DNA of 64,000 bases, from positions 62,001 to 126,000 of the forward strand of contig JAAVVG010000002.1 in NCBI GenBank assembly GCA_012976225.1, in the 5' to 3' direction. Origin of the DNA: Golubevia sp. BC0850. Lineage: Eukaryota > Basidiomycota > Exobasidiomycetes > Golubeviales > Golubeviaceae. The translations under genes were made by a program, and so were the position numbers. The notes under the pieces were generated by a model. That model had not been told where the DNA came from, searched no databases, and saw only the letters and a program-made list of their open reading frames with translations. Below, one piece after another: positions 34,408 through 49,260 of the stretch (within the stretch, counting starts at the first letter, position 1; the number at the start of each line of letters is the position of its first letter).

Positions 34408-34994
34408 CGTGGACGAGAGTTAGCAGCTTGAGGGGAAGGTTCGAGGTGAAGGTTCAAAAGAGATGAAAAGTTCCTTTTCTTTTAGGCCGAAACGCTCTTT
34501 TGACGCCCTTCTTGTGGCGCCAAACCACAAGGTTTTACTGAGTCTCCCTCGAAGCGCCTGCACCTCGACGTCGACACTCACTGCCTTCTCAGATAGGATC
34601 CAATACACACTTACAGCATATTTTGATGAGATCTAGAGTGGTTGAAGCTCCATGAGGTTTTGCTCATGGGAAAGTTCCCGCCAGGATGACGCCCAGATGA
34701 ACGCCAAATGAGAAAACTTCACAAACAACAAGGTGGCGAACTCTGTATACACTAATCAGATTGTTTCGAGCTACTGGCCCACCAGGTTTCATCTCGAAAA
34801 AAGGAAATGAGCGTAGATGTAAGTTACTGAGTGACTCAGTCGTTGTCACCATTCAAAAGGAAGCATGCTCGAGAATTCTCCCCCTTCGCCATCTTCTTTT
34901 CCTTCTACTTCTTTTTCTCTGCTTTCCCATTCTCTTACCGGTCTTGCTGGTTAAGTTTCTTCTTTTCCCTCCAACTTCATTTCTACCTTTCAAC
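34408..34994. other. Divergent promoter region
   Basis: About 590 bases between the starts of the F-box-like gene and the secreted protein gene. A pyrimidine-rich tract (34880-34990) precedes the + strand start. No other feature recognised. Confidence 0.5.
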
Positions 34995-36629
34995 ATGCTC
35001 AAGTTCTACTTCCTCCAACTGGCGATCTTTGCCTTTCTTTCAACAACTTTCGCATTCCCTGTTCCATTTCAGTCGGGGGAGCTCGCGGTCAGAGTGTCCA
35101 AAATAGGAGTGTTTTTCTGTAATAATAAATTCGAGCTTAAAAGCAATACTTATAGAGACAATGCCATTGCTGGTCAAAGGCCGGGAGTTGTTAGAGGCGA
35201 ACCAGGAGTGAGCAACCCAAAAGACAAGTTTCGCTATCTAGATGGACCCGAAATGAGCAAGTATTTATCGGATGAGGATGGAATTCTCCAAACGGCGAAA
35301 GAAGCCAAAGGGAAAGGGGCGTCAAAAGAGCCTACTCGAAACGAAGCTGATCAGTGAGTTGAAAATTTGAGACGTCGACACTTCTTATTCTCGTTCACCC
35401 GACTGATGTGTTGTGCTCTCGACTCCCTCCACAGTATCGTTGAAGCCCAGTACATCAAACACATAGTTGAGAATGTCATCCTTACAACCCAAAACGCGCG
35501 AGCCATCTTTTGCCGAAGACTTCAACTAGAATCGGAAATTTACAAAGGATTACTCGATGCCATCAATGTAATCGACAACATCGCCTTCTTAGACAAAGAC
35601 ATCAACAACATGAAGCTACAGTACACCAAGTATCTCCTCAGAAGTTCTCTCTCTTCTATTACACCGTTCCCTACCTGGACCCATCGGAAGACTAACAGTG
35701 TGGCAAAAGACGACTTGCCCGAAGTAATGGCGGAACGAGTTCGAGCTCTGGCGGATTACTATCCTAGGATAATGGGGAATCAAATCAACGTTATTGCAGC
35801 GGTTTACGACAGTCTCAAAGCCACAACAGATTCAGCAAAATTTGAGATGGCCGATAGAAAATTTGTTTTAGAACAGGTCTGGAGAGATACGAGCAAGTTA
35901 GGAAACCATCTTAGAGGACAGGTCGAACAAATGATGGCAAGTGGAGCTATAGGTCCAGACAGCCAGGTCGCTGATTGGGCTTATCCGGATCCAAATTGGG
36001 CTAGTTCTCCCCCAATCGATCAAGGGTTATGCGCCAGAGGCATGCTCTCGGGGCTGGATCGAAGATGTGCTGTTTTGGAAGCTCCGAGGTTAGATAGAGG
36101 TGCGTTGGTTTATAGCGCGGCAGCTTTAACATCTTTATTCGGAGACCTCAACAACGATGATTTATATGAAGACGACAAGCAAGAACCACCAGTAGATGCA
36201 CCAACCTTAACTATTACTGAACCGATGCCATCTAGTCTCACAGTTCATAACCTGTTCCCAACTCCACCTTCTTTTACTATCACTGTGGGTCCAGAAATCT
36301 TCAACGATGCTCCAAGCTCAGGTGTCACCCCTCTCTCTTCAATTCCAGCTTCAACTCCAGTTCAAACCTCCTCTCCAATTCCCACTCAAGACCTGGGTTT
36401 GTCGATCTCTACCGCTCCTGTCCCCAACGATGCTCCAACTTCTTCGCCACCTCCAGCCATTTTACCAACTTCAACGACTACGAGCTCTCAAGGACCACTT
36501 TCTTCCATTGCCCAAGTTACCTTTTCGCCACCTCCCCCTTCTTCTCGCCTTTCTGTTTCTCTGCCACATCCTCTGCTGCCTCCTTTGCCACCCACCGACT
36601 CCCCAGCACCAACTTCTGCGCCAACATGA
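34995..36629 (+). CDS. Secreted protein with Pro/Ser/Thr-rich C-terminus
   Basis: Two exons, 34995-35353 and 35435-36629, give about 517 residues. Residues 1-22 form a signal peptide (MLKFYFLQLAIFAFLSTTFA). The middle is helical (YIKHIVENVILTTQNARAIF, MKLQYTKYLLRSSL) with several cysteines, and the last 180 residues are Pro/Ser/Thr-rich, a likely O-glycosylated or wall-anchoring stalk. No GPI-type hydrophobic tail follows; the protein ends in SAPT. I do not recognise a family. An in-frame upstream extension is possible but the ATG at 34995 sets the signal peptide at the start. It may be a cell-wall or secreted surface protein. Confidence 0.72.
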
Positions 36630-37162
36630 ATGCATCTCTCTGCCCTTTAAATCCTTGTCAAGTTGCAAAGAGTCGTGGTCCTGTAGTTTTGTAAAAGAGT
36701 AGACGAGAAGAAGGGACCAGTGAGAGAAGTTCTGTCGATGTGACTTGTTTTTGGATAGAATCAGATTTTTATTCGCAAATGAGTAACAAAATTATTGAAG
36801 TCTTTCAAAGCAATTCCCAGCAAGTCTAGAAGTCATTTGCTTCACCTTACTTTACTTTCTACCAATCCCAACCTCGAGGTGTAGATGAAGAAGAGAGATG
36901 ACAAATTGTCCCGTTTCACTCGCTCTGCTCTCACTCCATCTTTCTCCGCTATTTCAAAATTCACACTTGCAGTCGCGAAAGCTGTATTTCGATTGAATTG
37001 TCGGTGTCGACTTGTACCTTATCAACTTCGCCTATAGCCTATCCCAAAAGAAAAAAACAAAAAGAAAAAGGAAAAAAAAAAAAAAAAACTTTCATATCCT
37101 TTCACTTTCCGTCCCGCCTCGGCAGTCCCTCGACCCCTTCTCTAGTCAGCTTTCTTCGCACT
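36630..37162. other. Convergent 3' region with A-rich tract
   Basis: Spacer between the secreted protein stop and the Med25-like stop. A run of A (about 37072-37088) is the main feature. No gene seen. Confidence 0.55.
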
Positions 37163-40100
37163 CTACCTATATTGACCACCCCCATTTTGAGTCTGTTGAC
37201 TCTGAGTTTGCTGCATCATCAATTGAAGTTGAGCCATATCGATTCCTTGAAACTGAGCATTATAATTAGTGTTAGAAGGATTAGGATTGGAGTTAGATTG
37301 AGAATTTTGAGCAAAGCTTTCCCATCCACTGGGTTGTTGACCATTGAGATTTGAATTCTGTTGAACATTCCCTTGACCTTGTTCCTGATTGACGTTTTGA
37401 TTCCTATTAGCATTAGTATTACCATTACCACTAATCTGTTGAGGGATCCCACCCATTGTATTCCCACCTCCAGGAGTAGGGAAATTAATAGGTTCATTGA
37501 AAACGATTCCAATAAGTCTTAAAACCCCATTTGGATTCTGAAGACTAGTTTGAGGGATTTTGAAAGGTATCAATGCAATCCCAGTTCCACTTTTTGGACC
37601 ATGACTTAAAAAAGCAGACAAATTCTTGGATTCTAAACTTCTACAGAGAGATCTAAAGACGCTTTCATTTGAAGGTTCAGAAGGGATGGAACCATCTGGA
37701 TTTGGTAAGGAAGAAGGATTGAAGAATAAAGTTGGTAGAGATCTTGATCTTGCTAAGGATTGCATGTCAGTTGAAGAAATTGATAGAACAGTCGTCATGT
37801 GAAGTCGAGATGGCCAAGGAAGCATTCTTGAAACGGAGAAAGAAGGGGGGGGGGAGAAAGGTTAGAAGATCGGCGAGAACTCGGAACAGCACTCTAGATA
37901 TAGAATCCAAAACTCACAATTTATCCTTGTTAGCAATCAGTCCTTGAGGGAGACAAGCCTTCAATCCCATCGTGACATCCTTCTTCTGAGTGATCATTTT
38001 CTGAGGTTGACCATTTACAGGAATCGAATTCGGATCTGGAACATTCTGATTGATTGACCAAACCAGAGTTCCCCACCAAACCTGGGTCTGATTCGAAGTT
38101 GGAGCTGGCTGTGAGACTTGTTGAGGTTGAGGCTGAGTTTGAGGTGGAGGCTGATTGACTGTAGGTGTAACTTTCGGTTCTTTTGAAACCTGATTACCAG
38201 TCGACTGATTAGTTCCCGAAGTAGAGGAATTAACTGAAGGTCCAGCAGGTAATTTCCAAGATCCCTTGATCTCCATATTTTGATTTCTAGATTCCTTTTC
38301 TATGCTAAGTAGATGTTGAAAGATTGGAGCTAAATCAGGTCTACTCCCAGATTTGTAAGTTTCAGCTGCACTTCGAAGGGCGTGCTGTTGGGAAGTTACT
38401 GTTTGAGAAATTTGGAGAGAACATGAGATCCCATAGCTCAAAGTAGTTCTTCATCCCTCGAAGAGATCGAAACATCAGCCGAAAGTAACACAAGAGCAAA
38501 AGTAGAAACTCACAAGCTCTCCTAAAACTTTCCAACAATTGACTCTTCTTATTCATCTCCTTGCTCAAAAGATGAGCTCCACCAACCTGTTGAATATGTT
38601 GTTGATGATTCATAGCATGCGCGTTCAAACTTTGAAGTAAAGCTGAGATTTGAGTTTGAAGCAAAAGAAATTGTTGTTTCATGTGTTGGAACTCTTGACC
38701 AGCTTGGATTGGAGCTGAACTTGAACCTCCAATTGTAGAACCAGAAGCAGTCGAAGAAGAGGGTGCGTTGTTGATAGGGTTCGTTGGGTTTTGAGGGTTG
38801 GAGGCTGGGGCGTTGGTTTTCCCAGGGATTTGAAGTTGAGATTTCGTTGTTGTCTTTGTAGGTTCAGAAGCTTTGGATTTGGTTTGATCATTTGAGGTCC
38901 CTTTGACCTCAGTGGTATCTTTATTCCAACCATTAAATCTTAGACTTTTGATTCCACTTGAAATTGGGATTTTGAAATTCGAACCCAAGATTAGAGATGG
39001 ATTCTCTCCTTCTACTTCTGAACTAAATAACTCAGTTTCTACATCTCCTTGTTTCTCTTTGGAAGAAATCAATTTGTGAACCAAAGATTCTAGAGAAAGT
39101 GGATTCCAATTCGTCGTCGTCGTCGGACTGGAATTGGAATCGAAATTGGAAAGTTCACCTAGATCTTCAACCAAAAGGGTCAAGATCGCAATTCCTAAAT
39201 CTCCTTTTCCTAAATCCTTACACACCGAATAGAGATCCAAGAAGTCGTTTCTAGAATTCAAACAGAAAGGTGAAAAGATTGGTTGTCTAAAGATTTGAGG
39301 TGAAGGGTTCTTTATGGTTGATGAAGGAGTCAAATGGATAAGATACCTTCCTAAAAGGTTTGGCTCCAAAGAAGGAACAGAGCTTGAACTTGAAGTATAA
39401 GTTGAAGTAGAGGCTTGATTTGAATCTTGCAAAAGAGTAGACCCCGAAGATTGAAAGATCTCCAAAACCGATTTGAGAGCTTGAATCAAGTTCTTTGGTG
39501 CTCGAAGGTTCTCTTGAGCTCTCTCTTTTCCTTTAGTTCTATCTGATCTGATTCCATTCTTACTATCAGTTTCAATGTCTAGATTCATCTTATCCTTACT
39601 CTCATTCCGTTCGCCATCCCCATGCATCACTTGTTCCGATTCCAAATCTAACCAGCATTGATCCAATGAGGTATCCAACTCGAAACCGGATCTTGAATCT
39701 AGTTCAAGTGTCTGGTGATTTGAAATATAAGATCTAGGAATGAATGACAGTAAAGGTTGATTGATGAAATAAGATCTGAAGGGAGTTGAATTGGTCTTGA
39801 CGCAGGTAGAGGTAGAGGTGGAAGCTTGGTGATCCTTTGAGTAGATGACGCTTGCTAATCTGATTCCGATGGGAGATTGAGAGTGATTGTTACTAGAATG
39901 AATGTTTATCAAGGATTGAATTAGAGGTTTGAAGAAAGTTGAATCTAGATTGGAAAGGTTCTGTCTTGAGGAATTGAGATCATCGTCACATAGAAGTAAG
40001 ACTAATTGAATCTCTGCAGCAGGTGGATTACTTGTACTTGTACTTGATGAGAACAAGGATTGACATCGTATGTCTAAGGATGAATGAGAAGGTGAGTTAG

Positions 40101-40218
40101 AGGTGGAAAGAGTGGAAAGAGGTAGAGGGACTTGAAGATGACTGAGAGGTACTTGGACTCCTCCGACTCCCACTCCGACTCCCACTCCCTGCATCTGCGC
40201 TGCTGCTACGTTCATCAT
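37163..40218 (-). CDS. Mediator subunit Med25-like protein (vWA plus ACID-like domains)
   Basis: Three exons, 40218-38514, 38398-37918 and 37826-37163, give about 949 residues in phase. The N-terminal 350 residues resemble a von Willebrand A fold: EIQLVLLLCDDDLNSS as the first strand and Asp cluster, then IGIRLASVIYSKD and DLGIAILTLLVED. After a low-complexity linker and a Gln-rich helix comes a block like the Med25 activator-interaction domain: QVWWGTLVWSINQ, MLPWPSRLHMTTVLSIS, SLCRSLESKNLSAFLSHG, GTGIALIPFK and GVLRLIGIVF. The tail is Asn/Gln-rich, usual in Mediator subunits. This order fits Med25, which bridges activators and Mediator in the nucleus. Similarity is by pattern; a profile search is needed to be sure. 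Confidence 0.58.
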
Positions 40219-40438
40219 GACTTGCTGATAGATCTTGGACTTGCTTCGGTCTGTTCTTCAAGAGAAGAGTAGAAGCCTAGGTCTTTCAGAGGTAGGTTTG
40301 GTTAGTCCAAAGAAGTTCAAGATTACTACTATCTTGGAATATCGTCTCCGATGACCGAAAGTGCTTTTCTTCCTGACTGGAAAGTTCTTCTTCTGCTTCT
40401 TCCTTCTTCCTCTTCTTTCACCCACAACACAACCAACG

Positions 40439-43221
<2,783 letters not shown>

Positions 43222-43591
43222 TTGTTTTTTCTACCTCAACAGAAAGTGGGAAACATCAATCGATCAATCTCTTGACGCTCAAAAACTTTTTTACTCTTTC
43301 GGTTGCTTTGCCTTATAATTAGTTAGCCTTGTAGTCTTTTCTTATTTACTTTATACAACCACAGCCAAAAGATCGAATACAGTAGAGATCAAATAGAACA
43401 GCAGAGTTAGAGAAAAATTCTCTATCGGGTTGTCATCGAGCCGCACAGCTTCTTTGAATCTGAGTCTCCTATTTCAAGACAGCGAAACATCAGTCGATGA
43501 GAAAACTTCGGAGATACTTTGAATAGAATTACGCCATGACTTCAAACCCTTACATGCTATAAATTACACTTCGATTCTAATTTCTTGCCTT
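43222..43591. other. Convergent 3' region
   Basis: About 370 bases between the fusion gene stop and the HMCES stop; T-rich on the left side. Nothing else seen. Confidence 0.6.
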
Positions 43592-45370
43592 TCACTTGAA
43601 GAAACTTCTGATATCCTTGTTCCCTCCCTTCTTTGGACTAGAATTGCTCTTACTACCTCCATCCTCTTTCTCTTTCTTTTGCTTCTTCGCATTACCTGAT
43701 TTTTCGGTTTGCTTGCCACTAGCCTTTCCTTCCCGACCTCCCTTCTCCCCTCCTTTCTCATCAATATCTTCATCTCGGCTCCCTTCTCTCATTCCAGCCT
43801 CTCTCATGAACTCCTCTTCTTCTCTCTTCCTCTTCTCCTGTTTCTTGAACATGTCTTCAATGTTACTCGTTCCGATTGCTGCTTTCTCATTCGCCTTTGA
43901 TTGACTCGTTGCTTTAGAGGGAGTCGATTTTGAAGCTTTCGGAGGTGATGGAGAAGGAATTGGAGGATTCCAAGGCTCTGGCGAGAATTTGGACGAAGGT
44001 TCAATGGAATTTGAAGTAATGGATGGGAAGATTGGATTTGACTTTGAAGCTGGAGATTCGATCTCTAAAGAAGGATCTGATTTCTCTTCAAGGTCCGTTT
44101 GCATCTCGTTTGCTACTTCAGATAAAAGAACTTGTTCTTCAACTTCCACTTCTTTTCCTCTAGGTTCCTCTGACTTGTCTTTGATATCCTTCCCTTTCAG
44201 GCTGCTTTCGCCTTCAACTTCGTTGGTCTTGAGCTCTTCTTCAGTCTTTTCTTTTTCTCTCCCCTTTCCTTTTTCCGTACTCTCTCCCTTCCCACCCTTG
44301 GCTCTTCCAAAAGCCGCCATGATACCATCTTTCCTCTGATTCACAGGTAAAATGAAGTTTGGATTGTCATTTCCAACTCTTCCAACCTCTCTTGGACAAG
44401 GATAGATCTCCAGAGTTTCCTCGAAAGGTCTCATAAGAGATGCGACTTCCTTCAAAGAAGGAGGGGAAGAGGTTGAAGGATTTGGAAGACCTAGCCATAG
44501 AGCCATCGAGGCTGAAGTTGGAAGAATCACTGGCATACGCTCATGCTGAGAGGGAAAGAGGTTAGAGAGGTTAGCAAATGAAGGATAGCTGCTCTTCGAG
44601 TCTCTTCATAATTGAAGGGCTCCAAATGGAAAGACATCATTCCGAAAAAAAGAACTTTCTCGACTGATGACTTTCACTTCATTTCGATTTGAGAGATGGC
44701 AAGGTAGGCAGCATACACTCAAAGCAAACTGAGTCCCACCCACCACTGCTACCGTACTCACGAAATGCATCTGCTTATTTGCTTGAGTGGTCACAATAGT
44801 GAAACTGTAAGTATCCTCTTCATCTCCATCGAATCTACACTTCTCCCAAAGACCAGCCATTGGAACCATTCCTTTCTCCTTTCCATCCTTATCTTTCCTA
44901 CCTTTTCCCTCTCTGTCCAACCCAATAAAATGAGCAATGATCTCATCTTTCGACCCCACTTTTTCTTTATGCTGCCATTCGTAGAAACCTTGAACGAATA
45001 GGATACATCTCTGACTAGGAAGTAAAGGACTCCAAATTGAACCTCTGGGAGCTAGGATCGTATCATCTCTTGCGTTGATGCTTCTTGCTGCGTCTAAGCC
45101 AGTTGGTGGAACCTTGCAGTGCTTTGAGACTAGACCCCACTTCATCGTGTCTAGTAGTAGAGTTGAAGAAGAGGCATCCTTGAGACGTAGAATTGGAGAT
45201 CGAGTCTGTGGAGCAACATTATGGGATGGTCGGTAACTGTCTGCTGTAGCTCCAATTTCTAACTGAGCTTGGCGTTGATCGTCGTTGTTTTGATTGATAC
45301 GATCAACTTGAGATTGAATTGCTGCTCGATACTCAGCTGCTCGTAGAGCATTGGCGAATCTGCCGCACAT
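43592..45370 (-). CDS. HMCES: SRAP-domain abasic-site processing protein (HMCES type)
   Basis: HMCES/YedK proteins cross-link to abasic sites in single-stranded DNA through Cys2. Two exons, 45370-44762 and 44545-43592, give about 520 residues. The start MCGRFANAL exposes the catalytic cysteine after Met removal, which fixes the ATG although an in-frame upstream start exists. Other SRAP marks: YRPSHNVAPQTRSPIL, MKWGLVSKH, INARDDT, CILFVQGFYEWQH (active-site Glu), FTIVTTQAN and HERMPVIL (active-site His) right after the intron. A 270-residue low-complexity charged tail follows, ending NKDIRSFFK, which recalls a PCNA-binding box with its two terminal aromatics but lacks the leading Gln. Role by homology: replication-coupled genome protection. 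Confidence 0.95.
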
Positions 45371-46108
45371 GGGCCATGGAGTGGTGTGGGTGGAAAGGAT
45401 TTTGTTGACAACTTTCAACTTTAACATTTCTCGATTGTTCGAGTCTCAGTTCTGCACTTCCTTGGCCGCACACTCTTTAATTCTGCTCTGATCGCAGACA
45501 ACATCTCGAGGGAAACGTAGCCCAGAGAGTGGTGGAAATATCCATTATTTGAAAAATTGCCAGAGAGATTCAGCACACCCTTGAGCCTTTGGGACTGTTC
45601 TCACTTCTCAGACTCTTTCCTTCTTCGCTCTTCCGCTGTCTTCTTCAACCTTTTCTATCCTATTTGCTAACGTGGGAAAGAATTTGAGACGGCTTCCATC
45701 AGCCATTGAGTGTTAGAAGCAAGACTTTCATTGTGATGAGAGCTTGACAATTTCTGCCTCCTTCGTTCTTTCGATTTTGGCCAATTTTCGTTTGAAAGCT
45801 CTCTACCAGTCTAGAAACCTATCGTTTCTCATCAATGCCGACCAATTGTTGTGCCTTAGACCAATGGAAAAATTTGCAATTTTTCTGTTTCGGAATGAGA
45901 AACAAGGACTTTAAATATAGGAGTAGGAAGTCAAAGTAAGAGGGGAAGATTACTGGTACAGAAAAGATTCACCTTGTCGAGGTAAGAGTCCCGCTGAAAA
46001 GACATTTCTATGAAGGAAGAGAGAGGAAGGGAGGGCATGGGAGTAGAGTAAGAAGGAGGAATGTGAACAAGAAGTTTTGAGCATCTTGTTTTGGGCGTTG
46101 TTGGATGT
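45371..46108. other. Spacer upstream of HMCES and downstream of the C9-methyltransferase
   Basis: Contains the HMCES promoter. A possible terminal exon of the methyltransferase (CAG at about 45996, then a 22-codon frame to 45931) is discussed under that gene. Otherwise no gene. Confidence 0.45.
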
Positions 46109-48904
46109 TTAGTGGTAGACACTCTGGTTTTGACGAGGTGGCTTTGGGTGAATGTTCTGTTCAGGTTGAAGTGTCGGCAAAGGAGAAGAACAGAGAGGGA
46201 GAGGGAGAAGATCAGCATTTCGAGAAGAAAGACCTTCGGACAGCTTCGACTTTTGGTCTTCCTCTTTTCGATTTTTGAGATTTTGGGAAAGAAATGAAGA
46301 AGAGAATTCGATACTTGAAGAAAGGGGCATATGAGAGGGCTCTGGACTTACGTTGTGAGAGGTGACTCCTTCAACACGATGAGTGGCGTTCAAGTTCCTG
46401 CAAAAAAGTGAATAGGAAAGAGAAAGAAAGGAGTGAAACTTGTTAGCAAACTATTACTCAAGCTTCAAGAAAGAAAAGAAAGAAGGATTAGTGATCTGGG
46501 ATCTGGGATTTGAAGAAAAGACTCACTTGGTCAAAGTGATTTGGAAAACACTGGATCCACCTTCACGAGCGATGATAGTTGAACTTGCAAGGAAGAAGAC
46601 TTTCAGAAACCAATGAATAGAGAAGGGGGAAGAAAGGTGGGTCAGAAAGTGAAAGAAAGGGTGACTTAATGTTTAGCTTTGAAAGGTTAGCCAACAAGCA
46701 TGGATTGAAAAGACGTGGGGTAGGGGACCAAGAAATACTCACGCCAAATCTTATACCATCTCTCTCCATAAGAAGCCTTAACTTTCTGTTCATTACTAAT
46801 CCAATTCTCCAACCATCTTTGAATGGTTGCAGAATAATGAACTCCAAGGACATCTGCACTTCTAACTTCGAAACCAGTGTTTTCCAATTGATTAATGACC
46901 CAACCTAATGAACAACTAGCATCAGCACCAGGGAAAACATATTTATTCATGAATAAACCCCAAATGAGATCCCAAAATTGCCATTGAGGTCTTAAACCAG
47001 CTACTTGAAAAACAAAAGTTCCATCATCATCAAGTAAATTATAAACGTTTTTTAAGAATCCGGCATAATTACGAATTCCAACATGTTCAGCCATTTCCAA
47101 ACTAACGATTTTATTATAATGACCATTGTTAACTGGAATGTCTCTATAATCCATACATAAGATTCTAGCCTTCTCTGAAGAAATCCCATTCTTTGAAATT
47201 CTTTCATTTCCAAAATTGGCTTGTTCTTTTGCTAGAGTTACACCAGTTACGTCTGCGTCGAAATTCTTTGCTGCAAAGGCAGATAAAGTTCCCCAACCAC
47301 ATCCAATGTCTAAAAGTCGATCTCCTGCTTGTAAATTCAGTTTGGAACAAACCACAGACAATTTATTGTCTTGTAATTCTTCCAAAGTTTCTTTTTTGTT
47401 GAGATCTGAAATCATTCCTGAGGTGTAAATCATTTGTGGTCCTAAGAACCATTCGTAGAAATCGTTACCGCCTGAAAATAAGAAGAGGTGAAAGCAAAGA
47501 AGGGGGGAAGAAAGTCAATAATGTTATGGGAGGGTGGAAAGGAGAGAGGTCAGAAGAACTTCCCCCTCGAAATTGGAAATCCAGATGTACCAGAAACCTT
47601 TCACTTGGAATCTTTGGAATCTCAAAATCAAAGTGGCAGCTTCCACGAGATAAACGAAAGACCAAAACACGTCCTAAGGGAAGATTCCATTTCCTCAAGC
47701 TCCAACAGCTTTCAACCCCTCCGCTAGAATTCCTCCTTCCCAATCTCCCCATTTCTCACTTCACTTCCTGTCTTCGTTCACTTCTATTCTCTCTCCCACC
47801 CCCTCTCCCTCTCCCAATCTCCCCTCCCAAAAACTCACGATTATAGTTATCTCCCACCTGTTCCAAATCCTGCTTAGCAGTGTGCATGACCACATCTGGA
47901 ATCAAGTTCAAAAAGACATACCTAAACAATTCTGGTGTCATATGCATATGAGCCCAATCCAATCTATATTCCAAAAGTTCCAACATGGTGATTCCCTCCT
48001 TGATTTCGATCTTGTTGTCAAAGTAAGCGTCATGAAAAACTTGCATTGGAATTTTGTTTTGACCTGAATATTTCTTGCGGAGGGAAGAATCTTTGATGTT
48101 TAGGTAGTGTTCGATTGGTTCTAGAGAGAGAAGAAGGGGTAGAAGTGAAAAGCAAGGTTAGGGGGTGGAGATAAAAGGGGTTTGAACTCAAGGTTTAAAA
48201 AGCTGTTTTAATCTTTCGTTATGTTTAAAAGACCAGACCATAACAGAAAAGGAGAGAAAGACCGAAAGCTTTCCCCTATCAGTTATTTCTTCCTTCGTTC
48301 TAAACTTAAACTCACTTCCAGGTAAAGTGACCTTATCATTCTTCCTAGGACCGTACATGCTCATGATGGTCCAATAAGCCACTGTAACTGGGATACCAGT
48401 GATAAGTGCCAGTGTCCAATATGCCCACCAAGGGAACCAACTTGCCTTAACGAAAGGAATCAATCGTAAAAGGAAAGCTGGGAAGAAGATGACTAGAAGT
48501 GCTAGGTGAAGGTTTGAGAATGTACCGTTACCTTCAGCTGGTAGAAGTGCATTGGCGATAGCTGGCTGTAGGATTAGTTAGTGGAAGTGGAAGGGAAGAG
48601 ACAGGGTTAGGAAGATTGGAGACAGGACAAGGGAAGGGAATGGGCAATGGGAAGGAAAGAAGCGACTTACGTATTTTGTTAACCTGACTTTTCCACCTGG
48701 AGCCATTCCTGCATTGGCATTAGGATTTGAAGAAGTAGAAATAGGGACTGAAGCAGAATTCGACATGAAAGGGACTTGCTTTCTTGCTGGAGATTTCAAG
48801 GGTGGGGAAGTTGGAGCTGCGACAGAAGTGCTGGAAGTGGAAACTTGAATTCCAGAAGAAGCCTGCTGTTGAATCTGTTCTTCCATTGAAGCTGATGCAT
48901 CCAT
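46109..48904 (-). CDS. MTS1: Sphingolipid C9-methyltransferase
   Basis: SAM-dependent enzyme that methylates C9 of the fungal glucosylceramide base. Exons 48904-48671, 48565-48316, 48120-47839, 47471-46743, 46599-46527 and 46397-46109 give about 618 residues. An N-terminal Ser/Pro-rich segment and two membrane helices (LALLVIFFPAFLL; ASWFPWWAYWTLALITG) precede the cyclopropane-synthase-like domain: HYLNIKDSSLRKKYSG, GGNDFYEWFLGPQMIYTSG, DRLLDIGCGWGTLSAFAA (SAM site), KIVSLEMAEHVG and HYSATIQRWLENW. The C-terminus is uncertain: read-through ends at 46109, but a GTAAGT donor at 46351 could join an exon ending at 45931. The region before the start is shared with UTP10. Confidence 0.93.
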
Positions 48905-49260
48905 ATTGAATTCAACTGGAAGGACTGCAAGGATCAAGAACTAGAAGAGGAGAATGAATGAAGAGAGCACTTCGGCTTGGTTGGTTGGCTTATCGAGGGA
49001 GACCGCGTTTGCAGCCGAGGCTATACGCAAATGTTTGGAATATTGACTTTTTCTTCTAAAACGAAAAGAAGATCCCATCCTCCTTCCTTCCACCTGCACC
49101 TGGACCATCTTCTCTCCTTTGAGATCCTAAACCTGTAGTAGGGCAAAGAAGGTCAAAGTTTACTAATCAAGAATCCAAAAGAAAGAAGCAAGCATCAACT
49201 GAAGCAGAGGTTCTCCTCTCCTCTCCTCTTCCTTTCCTTCCCTTCCCTTGCCTCTCAACG
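48905..49260. promoter_or_regulatory. Shared divergent promoter of MTS1-like gene and UTP10
   Basis: 356 bases between two start codons facing away from each other. Pyrimidine-rich just before the UTP10 ATG (49210-49255). No defined binding site recognised. Confidence 0.5.
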
